Shown here one piece after another: positions 33,218 through 38,922 of a stretch of DNA of 38,922 nt (its first letter is position 1; each line of letters starts with the position of its first letter). The notes beneath the pieces were generated by a model, which did not search any database, was not told the DNA's origin, and was given only the letters and a program-made list of their open reading frames with translations. The stretch is from an uncultured Clostridium sp. GTDB taxonomy: Bacteria; Bacillota; Clostridia; Christensenellales; CAG-138. The stretch spans positions 1-38,922 of the forward strand of contig UQNF01000012.1 in NCBI GenBank assembly GCA_900542285.1, given 5' to 3'. A program made the translations under genes and the position numbers.

Positions 33218-33297
33218 ATTTCTCCTATTGGTGAGGGAATAATATATTTTGTCTTTAATTAGATTACTTCCGACACTAAAGAAAGGAGGAACTGCCT

Positions 33298-33666
33298 ATG
33301 TCGAACAACCATCGTGAACTGACAGGCCGGGAGAAGCAGCGGATTAAAAAGCTGATTACTTCTCTCTGTGCCAACCACGACAAGGAATACGGCTGTCTGC
33401 CGCTGGACTACGAATGTCCCATGTTTGGTATCTGCTATACCAACAGCGCACTGTGCAGCTATTTCCGCAAGTCTGTCCTGCCGGAAGATGCGGAGCTGGA
33501 AGCTGTATTCACCCGCACACCAACCACCAACTGTAAGCAATGCGGCAAACCGTTCCCTGTTGATGGGAAACGGGTATACTGCTCGGGAAAATGTGCCGAA
33601 GAAGCACGCCGCCAGCAGACCGCAGCAAGGGTGCGTAAGCATCGGGAGAAAAAACAACAGATGTAA
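33298..33666 (+). CDS. Cysteine-rich VLP-domain protein
   Basis: A 122-aa protein of a family seen in Clostridia mobile elements, function unknown. Five Cys lie in the first half (LCANHDKEYGCLPLDYECPM, GICYTNSALC) and a zinc ribbon in the second (CKQCGKPF, YCSGKCAEEARR), then a basic tail suited to nucleic-acid binding. AAAGGAGG lies eight bases before the ATG. It is transcribed away from the acidic-protein gene across a 157-bp gap in which I see no convincing promoter, and it ends before a strong terminator. Confidence 0.75.
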   Translation: MSNNHRELTGREKQRIKKLITSLCANHDKEYGCLPLDYECPMFGICYTNSALCSYFRKSVLPEDAELEAVFTRTPTTNCKQCGKPFPVDGKRVYCSGKCAEEARRQQTAARVRKHREKKQQM

Positions 33667-33672
33667 CCGTTT

Positions 33673-33718
33673 TGCCCTCGAAAAGTCTTGTGCCACAAGG
33701 CTTTTTGGAGGGCATTTC
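33673..33718 (+). terminator. Long-stem terminator after the Cys-rich gene
   Basis: TGCCCTC pairs with GAGGGCA, and an inner AAAAGTCTTGT pairs with ACAAGGCTTTT around a GCC loop, giving a stem of about 18 bp with a small bulge, followed by TTTCTC. Confidence 0.8.
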
Positions 33719-33840
33719 TCTATCGGCAAGGCATTTATACTGCTGACTCACTTTTAACCGCACAAATGGTTACACGGCGTCGGAACTAAAATTATTATAC
33801 GAGAATTTTATGAATTTTTCAACACGGAGGTAAACTGCCT

Positions 33841-34056
33841 ATGGTAAAAAACGAAAACAGAAACTTTTCTTATATGACCCGCCGTATTGGCGGCACCACC
33901 TATAAGGTGAAAGTGGTGTTCAGCGATACCGAACACGAAACGATGGAAGATAAAATTTTGCGCATTGTTCGCAATGAAGCGCTGGATAATGACGGAAAAT
34001 GTGATATAATGGGTGTACCGCAAATGAGCCGACAGTCTGAAAGGAGCGCATCATGA
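33841..34056 (+). CDS. tnpW: Transposon-encoded protein TnpW
   Basis: Small protein of Tn4451-like elements, placed directly before the recombinase. The 71-aa product has the family core RRIGGTTYKVKVVFSDT followed by EDKILRIVRNEA. GGAGG lies about ten bases before the ATG. Its TGA overlaps the recombinase ATG by four bases (ATGA), so the recombinase is probably made by translational coupling. A weak promoter may lie near 33775-33803. Confidence 0.8.
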   Translation: MVKNENRNFSYMTRRIGGTTYKVKVVFSDTEHETMEDKILRIVRNEALDNDGKCDIMGVPQMSRQSERSAS

Positions 34057-35720
34057 TGAGCGTGAAACAGACTGTGGGACAAGATCCCAATAAGATTACG
34101 GCATTATACGAGAGACTTTCCCGTGACGATGACCAGGTTGGCGATAGCAACAGCATTGTCAATCAGAAAAAATACCTCGAAAGCTATGCCGAGCAGAAAG
34201 GTTACACGAATATCCAACATTACACCGATGACGGTTGGAGCGGCGGCAATTTCAATCGCCCTGCATGGAAGCAGTTGGAAGCAGATATTGAAGCCGGCAA
34301 AGTTGCCCATGTGATCGTAAAGGACATGAGCCGAATCGGCAGAGATTATCTGCAGACCGGTTTTTACACGGAGGTATTCTTCCGTGAGCATGGAGCTCAC
34401 TTTATTGCGATTGCCAACAGCGTGGACAGCGATGACCAGAACAGCAATGAGTTTGCACCGTTCCTCAATATCATGAACGAGTGGTATCTTCGTGATTTGA
34501 GCCGCAAACAGCGCACTGCCATCCGTGTAAAAGGCGAATCGGGTAAGCCCACTACCAACTGTGCCATCTATGGCTACAAGAAAAAGCCGGGTGACAAGTA
34601 CAGTTGGTATATCGACGAGGAAGCGGCAGAGGTTGTCCGCAGGATATTCCGTCTGACCATTGAGGGCAAAGGCCCGTATGATATTGCCCGTATTCTCTAT
34701 GACGATAAGGTAGAAACGCCTGCCGTTTACTTTGGCAAACAGAACAAGGGCATTTGGAAAAGCAAGGAGGAATTTCCCAACCCGTATAACTGGAGTGGTT
34801 ATATTGTCGGGAGCATCCTTTCCAAACCCGAATATATGGGGCATACGGTCAACTTCCGTTCTCATAAGCAGTCCTACAAAGACAAAAATCCCATGATGAA
34901 CCCCAAAGAGGAATGGCTGATCTTTGAAGATACCCATGAAGCTATTGTCGATAAGGAAACTTGGGAGCTTGCACAGAAACTGCGAAAAACACCAAGACGG
35001 CATGATACTCTGGGCGAAGCAAATCCGCTAACAGGACTTCTGTTCTGTGCCGACTGCGGAGCGAAAATGACCAACCACCGTTCCAGAGGCGGCACGGAGA
35101 ACAATCCCTACCCCTCCGACTTTTATGACTGTTCCTCTTATACGCTGGCACATCAAAAACGCACCCATGCTTGCAGCGGCCACTATATCAGAACAAAAGC
35201 ACTCAGAGAGCTGATTCTGGAAACCGTCCGTACAGCCAGCACCTTTGCCATCACCAATCCAGATGAATTTATGGAAAAGGTGCGTTCCGCTTCTCAGATC
35301 AGACAGGCGGAGGCAGCAAAGGAAACCAAGCGCAAGCTGAACAAAGACCGCAAGCGCATCACTGAGCTGGACAACATCATTAAAAAGCTCTACGAAACCT
35401 TTGCTGTTGGGCGGATCTCCGATGAACGCTTTGACAGTCTGCTTGCGGAATATGAAACGGAGCAAAAAGCCTTTGTCGCTTCTGCTGCCGAAGCGGAGCA
35501 GCGTTTGTCCTGCTTTGAGGAAGATACTGACCGTGCGGAGCAGTTCCTTTCTCTGGCGAAGAAGTACACCGACTTTTCGGAGCTGACCACGACCATGATA
35601 AACGAGTTTATTGACAAGATCATCGTCCACTCCCCGGAAAAGATTGACGGAGATCGTGTGCAGGAAGTGGAGATTTATCTGAAGTTCATCGGGCGCTTTG
35701 ATTTGCTGAGCCGGAGCTGA
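34053..35720 (+). CDS. tnpX: Large serine recombinase, TnpX-like (frameshifted near its end)
   Basis: Site-specific recombinase for excision and insertion of the element. The 555-aa frame has the resolvase domain (15-165) with catalytic Ser23 in LYERLSRDDD, GDSNSIVNQK and VKDMSRIGRDYLQTG. A recombinase domain (about 175-320), a zinc ribbon (LLFCADCGAKM, CSGHYIR) and a coiled coil (about 405-480) follow, then the EKIDGDRVQEVEIYLKFIGRFDL end. After FDL the frame ends within LSRS and a stop, but the -1 frame continues with sense residues PEL-type and zinc ribbons to 36142. AAAGGAG lies six bases before the ATG. All catalytic parts are upstream of the shift. Confidence 0.88.
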   Translation: MMSVKQTVGQDPNKITALYERLSRDDDQVGDSNSIVNQKKYLESYAEQKGYTNIQHYTDDGWSGGNFNRPAWKQLEADIEAGKVAHVIVKDMSRIGRDYLQTGFYTEVFFREHGAHFIAIANSVDSDDQNSNEFAPFLNIMNEWYLRDLSRKQRTAIRVKGESGKPTTNCAIYGYKKKPGDKYSWYIDEEAAEVVRRIFRLTIEGKGPYDIARILYDDKVETPAVYFGKQNKGIWKSKEEFPNPYNWSGYIVGSILSKPEYMGHTVNFRSHKQSYKDKNPMMNPKEEWLIFEDTHEAIVDKETWELAQKLRKTPRRHDTLGEANPLTGLLFCADCGAKMTNHRSRGGTENNPYPSDFYDCSSYTLAHQKRTHACSGHYIRTKALRELILETVRTASTFAITNPDEFMEKVRSASQIRQAEAAKETKRKLNKDRKRITELDNIIKKLYETFAVGRISDERFDSLLAEYETEQKAFVASAAEAEQRLSCFEEDTDRAEQFLSLAKKYTDFSELTTTMINEFIDKIIVHSPEKIDGDRVQEVEIYLKFIGRFDLLSRS

Positions 35721-36142
35721 CCGCAGAGGAAGCCAAACGGCAGGAGCAGCTTCGCAGACACCGCATTAAGAGCCGTGAACGCTATCAGAAAATCAAGACT
35801 GGCGAACACGCAGTTGGTCAGCCGTTTAAGCTGACCTGTAAATGCTGCGGCGAAGAATTTGAATCCAAGCGTTCAAACACTCTGTTTTGCACCCCTAACT
35901 GTCGTGCAAGATTTTATCGGCAGGAAGCGGCTGAAAACAGAAGTCGAGAATGTGTTTGCGAGAACTGCGGCAGTACCTTTATCACAACAAGATCGGACAC
36001 GAAATATTGTTCGGATGCTTGCAGGACGGCAGCTAACCGCAGGATGCAGAAAGAACGCAACGCAGCAAAGAGGGCGGCAAAAGCCGAGCCGGTATTGCAG
36101 GAAATTCAGCACACGGAAGAACCGGAAAAGAAAACAGCATAA
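35708..36142 (+). pseudogene. Frameshifted C-terminal part of the serine recombinase
   Basis: This frame starts EPELTAEEAKRQEQLRRH and continues with two zinc ribbons (CKCCGEEF..CTPNCRARF and CENCGSTF..CSDACRTAA) and a charged tail, with no start codon or ribosome site near its beginning. Joining it to the preceding frame by a one-base change near 35703-35708 gives about 695 residues, close to the roughly 700 of TnpX. A single-base deletion is the simplest explanation; no classic slippery heptamer is seen. Confidence 0.75.
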
Positions 36143-36153
36143 TGAATGACGCT

Positions 36154-36193
36154 AACGGCGGCTTGTGAGAAAAATCTCACAGGCCGCCGTTTT
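36154..36193 (+). terminator. Terminator after the recombinase
   Basis: A 17-bp stem with one wobble (36154-36170 with 36175-36191), an AAAA loop and a TTT tail starts 11 bases after the end of the frameshifted recombinase frame. Confidence 0.85.
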
Positions 36194-36228
36194 GCGTTTG
36201 CCGCCATCTTTGGCAGAAAGGATTCTAT

Positions 36229-36435
36229 ATGACTGAAAACGAAAAGAAACTATTACAGGCGAAGCACCGATTGGAGGAAGCGCAGATGCGTGACCGAAAT
36301 AAGGAGCGAAAAGCAAGGACACGGCGGCTGATCCAGTAGGGGGCGATTTTGGAGAAAGCATTACCTCATACAACACAGATGACATTGGAACAGTTGGAGG
36401 AATTTTTGTGCGAGGTATTCAAAGCAATACGATGA
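36229..36435 (+). pseudogene. Small charged element protein interrupted by an amber codon
   Basis: ATG six bases after AAAGGA opens a 36-codon frame (MTENEKKLLQAKHRLEEAQ, then RDRNKERKARTRRLIQ) that stops at TAG (36337-36339). The same frame continues for 31 sense codons (GAILEKALPHTTQMTLEQLEEF) to TGA. The joined 68-aa product resembles the DUF3847-type proteins that sit before MobA/MobL relaxases. I infer a CAG-to-TAG change; read-through is the alternative. Confidence 0.65.
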
Positions 36436-36441
36436 TTTTAT

Positions 36442-36760
36442 GCGCTCCGGGCAACCGGGGCGCTTCTCTTTTATCCCGAAGGGCGCACTTACTCACCACC
36501 CCGAAGGGGCGGTGGTATTGCCTGCGGCAACTGTGCGCTCTGCGAGGCGGATGCGGCTTCTGCGGAAGCCTTATGGACAATGTCACATCACGGCGGTGCT
36601 GCTGTCATTGTCCACGCAGACGGCTTTATATTTTGCTTCATCAGCAGAACAGTTGTTTCCGTTTTGGAAACAACTTGCCGTCTGCCAGTGAAAAACATCA
36701 ACCTGATGTTTTTCACTGCTATGGGTATCGCTTCTTCTGCGACACCCATTTTCTTTTTGC
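36442..36760 (+). other. Hairpin-rich region before the relaxase, candidate oriT
   Basis: This 371-bp non-coding gap holds a dense row of inverted repeats: 36442-36450/36455-36463 (GCAA loop), ACCACC/GGTGGT near 36495-36516, GGCTTC/GAAGCC at 36555-36570, GGACAATG/CATTGTCC at 36575-36613. A 9-bp arm pair at 36616-36624/36677-36685 encloses a perfect 10-bp hairpin (36651-36660/36666-36675). Directly next is a perfect 15-bp stem at 36686-36700/36704-36718, and a last hairpin at 36721-36749 is followed by TTTTCTTTTT. The place fits a transfer origin or a structured leader; no nick site is known to me. Confidence 0.5.
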
Positions 36761-36806
36761 GAAAAAGAAACAAAAAAGCTGAAGGACGAAAGGACGGTGA
36801 GAACGA

Positions 36807-38417
36807 ATGGCTATCTACCACTTGGAAGCAAAGGTGGTCAGCAGAGGTACGGGGCGTTCTGCGGTTGCCGCTTCCGCTTATCTGAGCTGTACTAATATCT
36901 TAAACGACTATGACGGAGTACGGCACGATTTCACACGGAAGAAAGGGCTTGTGTGGCAGGATGTGTTTCTGCCAGAGTTCGCTCCACCCGAATGGAAAGA
37001 CCGGGGTGTGCTTTGGAACGCTGTGGAGGAAAACGAAAAGACCAAGGACAGCCGCCTTGCCCGTGAGTTTGTTCCTGCGCTGCCCATCGAACTGACACCG
37101 GCACAATGGCAGGAGCTTCTAACCGATTTCATTCAGAACAGCTTTGTTGCCGAGGGAATGTGCGCTGACGTTGCAATCCACGATCCGCACCCGCCTGGTC
37201 ATAATCCCCACGCTCACATTATGCTGACGGTGCGCCCGTTGGATGAACAAGGCAACTGGCAGTACAAGACCGAGAAAGAATACCTCTGTGTCAGAAACGG
37301 CGAGGAACAGGGCTTCACCGCCGCCGAGTTCAACGCGGCACAGGCTGACGGATGGGAGAAGCAATATCCCTACAAAGTCGGTCGAAAGAAAGTGTATATG
37401 CCGCCCTCCGAAGCTGAGAAGCACGGATATGAACGAGCTAACAAGCACCCGAAAAGCACCAAGTTCGGCAGACAGAATCCCATTGCCGAGCGTTGGAACA
37501 GCGAGGAACAGCTTGTGGAGTGGCGCAAGTCGTGGGCAGACGTGACTAACCGCTATTTGGAGCGATACGGACACGATGAACGTATCGACCACCGCAGCCA
37601 TGCAGATCGGGGCTTGACCGAGCAGCCCACCATTCACGAGGGCGTAGTTGCCCGTGCGTTGGAGAAAAAGGGTATTATCTCTGACCGCTGTGAAATCAAC
37701 CGCCAGATCAAGGCAGACAATGCGCTGCTCCGTGAGCTGAAAGCGACGGTCAAGAAACTGATGCAGGCGGTGAAGAATACCGTTCCTGCCATAGCGGAGG
37801 CAATGGAAAAGATACGCAGCAGTATACTGATTTTCAGTTATCAGCTCCGTCATATAGGTGTGGGAAAACACAATATGGGCAAACGTGTCAAAGCAGTCAA
37901 GCCGGAGCTTGAACGCTATGTGGGATTGGTGCAGCAGATTAAGGACAAATCCAAGGAACGGAAAGCTCTGCTTGCAGAGAAAAAGGAAAGGCCCTTCTAT
38001 CAGATACCCAAGCTGCATGACCTCACCCGCTGCATTACCGAGCTGACCGAGGAGTTGGAGGAACTGAAAACCGAAAAGGCAATGTTGCTTCGTTCTTTGG
38101 ACTGCGCCGATGATGTGGGCATTTCTGCCGTGAAGAAAGAAATTGCCGCATTAGAGAGTGCGTTGCAGAAGTTGTCCGAGCAGGAGGAGAAATATTCTGC
38201 CGAGCTTGATGAAGCCTTGAAGCAGTACGCCGAACTGAAAGAACAAGCCGCCGGTATGGACGCTGTCGAGCTGATGGACGCAAGGCTTGCCGTCCGTGAG
38301 GAACAGGAACGCTCTGTCGCCAGTCGTGTGAAGTCTGCCTACGGTGAGAAATACGATCCGATGATGATGCAAGACAGCAAGCGTGATGTGGCAAATCTGC
38401 TCAATGAGGAAACATAG
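36807..38417 (+). CDS. MobA/MobL-family relaxase (ends at an amber codon)
   Basis: Nicks the transfer origin and leads the strand during mobilization. The N-terminal relaxase domain has IYHLEAKVVSRGTGRSAVAASAYLS, a DPHPPGHNPHAHIMLTVRPL motif with the metal-binding His set, and LAREFVPALPIEL. From about residue 280 the protein is mainly charged coiled coil (QIKDKSKERKALLAEKKER). At 38415-38417 TAG ends the 536-aa frame, but 29 sense codons follow in frame (ARSIRERLRQKQQAQQKQ to RDRWER) up to TAA at 38505, resembling the normal end of relatives. The catalytic domain is intact, so function may survive. GGTGAG lies five bases before the ATG. Confidence 0.88.
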   Translation: MAIYHLEAKVVSRGTGRSAVAASAYLSCTNILNDYDGVRHDFTRKKGLVWQDVFLPEFAPPEWKDRGVLWNAVEENEKTKDSRLAREFVPALPIELTPAQWQELLTDFIQNSFVAEGMCADVAIHDPHPPGHNPHAHIMLTVRPLDEQGNWQYKTEKEYLCVRNGEEQGFTAAEFNAAQADGWEKQYPYKVGRKKVYMPPSEAEKHGYERANKHPKSTKFGRQNPIAERWNSEEQLVEWRKSWADVTNRYLERYGHDERIDHRSHADRGLTEQPTIHEGVVARALEKKGIISDRCEINRQIKADNALLRELKATVKKLMQAVKNTVPAIAEAMEKIRSSILIFSYQLRHIGVGKHNMGKRVKAVKPELERYVGLVQQIKDKSKERKALLAEKKERPFYQIPKLHDLTRCITELTEELEELKTEKAMLLRSLDCADDVGISAVKKEIAALESALQKLSEQEEKYSAELDEALKQYAELKEQAAGMDAVELMDARLAVREEQERSVASRVKSAYGEKYDPMMMQDSKRDVANLLNEET

Positions 38418-38513
38418 GCACGCTCCATCCGTGAGCGTCTGCGTCAGAAGCAACAGGCACAGCAGAAGCAGAACAAGAAGAAAAGCCGAGACAGGTGGGA
38501 GCGATAAAATTTC

Positions 38514-38551
38514 AGCGGGAGTGCATCGTTCAAAATGTACTCCCGCTTTTT
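38514..38551 (+). terminator. Terminator after the relaxase
   Basis: A 13-bp stem with one wobble (38514-38526 with 38535-38547) and an 8-nt loop is followed by TTTTTAC, seven bases after the TAA that closes the read-through frame of the relaxase. Its position supports the longer frame as the original gene end. Confidence 0.88.
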
Positions 38552-38611
38552 ACATCTATTTTCGCATTCTTTAAAGCGTCTTGTAGGTTTAGGATGCAAA
38601 AACTCACTCTA

Positions 38612-38922
38612 TTAATCATCTTCAAAAATCATGTCAATTCCTTGCTGCAAGGTTTCTGCACCGATTACACCCGTTGCCTGGGCTATTACGTTTCCATCAG
38701 CGTCGATAAAATATGTGGTAGGAATTGAATAAACACCGTAGGTTGAAGCGGCATCCTGATCTGTATCGTAAAATACCGGGAAAGAATAGCTCTGTTCTGC
38801 GATGAAAGCGGATGCGGTTTCCACAGTCTCCCTGGAGTCATCGGTCATATTGATGATGAGAAACTGGACTTCTTCACCAATTTCCAGATACTTTTCGTTA
38901 AAATCAGGCATTTCCATTTTAC
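38612..38922 (-). CDS. TlpA/ResA-like thiol-disulfide redoxin, N-terminus outside window
   Basis: C-terminal part of a thioredoxin-fold protein; the gene enters the window from the right edge. Visible are KMEMPDFNEKY, which in this family directly follows the CxxC active site, then VQFLIINMTDD, SYSFPVFYDTDQDAASTYGV and the cis-proline loop SIPTTYFIDADGNVIAQATG. The active-site cysteines and any signal peptide lie beyond 38922. It is convergent to the relaxase and could be host gene or element cargo; a CcdA partner would be expected upstream. Confidence 0.85.
   Translation of the reverse strand, partial: KMEMPDFNEKYLEIGEEVQFLIINMTDDSRETVETASAFIAEQSYSFPVFYDTDQDAASTYGVYSIPTTYFIDADGNVIAQATGVIGAETLQQGIDMIFEDD

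Larger units (their letters stand above)
29369..38551. mobile_element. Tn4451-like integrative mobilizable element (ends not fixed)
   Basis: A run of genes typical for TnpX-type mobilizable elements: tnpV, AlbA/Schlafen ATP-binding protein, zinc-ribbon protein, acidic protein, Cys-rich VLP protein, tnpW, large serine recombinase, a small charged protein and a MobA/MobL relaxase. The coordinates span from tnpV to the terminator after the relaxase. True ends were not found; the redoxin at the window edge could be cargo. A frameshift and two amber codons suggest decay. Confidence 0.75.

Noticed and set aside
35698..35710. Programmed -1 frameshift in the recombinase
   Set aside because: The bases around the shift (TTTGATTTGCTGAG) contain no X-XXY-YYZ slippery heptamer and no obvious pseudoknot; a one-base deletion is simpler.
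36408..36782. A 124-codon plus-strand frame and overlapping frames before the relaxase
   Set aside because: These frames run through the inverted-repeat array, lack ribosome sites and have no family resemblance; the region is better read as non-coding.
36337..38417. Genome-wide amber recoding (TAG read as an amino acid)
   Set aside because: TAG is the normal stop of nrnA (2596-2598) and of the element's acidic protein (32226-32228), so general recoding is not supported; single mutations explain the two interrupted genes.
1..38922. CRISPR arrays, rRNA genes or prophage
   Set aside because: No regularly spaced direct repeats, rRNA sequence or phage structural genes were seen.

Overview
The window looks like a chromosome segment of an anaerobic, roughly 50% GC member of the Clostridia (Bacillota). 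The evidence is a PolC-type replicative polymerase next to the Gram-positive gene order rimP-nusA-ylxR-ylxQ-infB-rbfA-nrnA-truB-ribF-plsY. Anaerobe enzymes (Hdr-type electron bifurcation, hydroxylamine reductase) and a TnpX-type mobilizable element of the kind common in gut Clostridia agree with this. Species cannot be named from the sequence.

Layout. (1) 71-15211, minus strand: nitroreductase-ispG-polC from one good sigma-A promoter, then the nusA-infB translation operon from its own promoter and a leader hairpin, ending at plsY and a terminator. PolC keeps its proofreading-exonuclease fold, but every catalytic residue of it is replaced. (2) 15327-15470, plus: a 47-aa membrane mini-protein. 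(3) 15561-25365, minus: a ten-gene operon with a strong promoter and a strong terminator. It encodes a lactate/malate dehydrogenase-family enzyme with the malate-type Arg, HdrBCA, an MvhD-like subunit plus three Flx-type subunits, and a soluble fumarate-reductase-type pair (iron-sulfur and flavoprotein subunits). (4) 25496-25700, plus: tRNA-Ser(GGA) with promoter and terminator. (5) 25705-29227: a compact palindromic repeat that ends a shortened HD-domain gene, a Crp/Fnr regulator, and divergently a ferredoxin and hydroxylamine reductase (hcp). (6) 29369 to the window end: a Tn4451-like integrative mobilizable element (tnpV, a Schlafen/AlbA ATP-binding protein, unknowns, tnpW, tnpX-type serine recombinase, MobA/MobL relaxase) carrying a frameshift and two in-frame amber codons, followed by a TlpA-like redoxin cut by the window edge.

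How it works together. The operon in (3) is the most interesting system. HdrABC-FlxABCD modules are known as NADH-dependent, probably flavin-bifurcating complexes whose HdrB site reduces a thiol disulfide. Here the same transcript adds a fumarate-reductase-type flavoprotein, an iron-sulfur partner lacking the CCG domain that archaeal thiol:fumarate reductase carries, and a dehydrogenase predicted to make malate. The simplest reading, which is inference, is a soluble NADH-to-fumarate (or other enoate) reductase that conserves energy by reducing ferredoxin rather than through a membrane quinone.

Starts were chosen by Shine-Dalgarno sequence and family alignment. Family names come from recognised motifs, not database searches.
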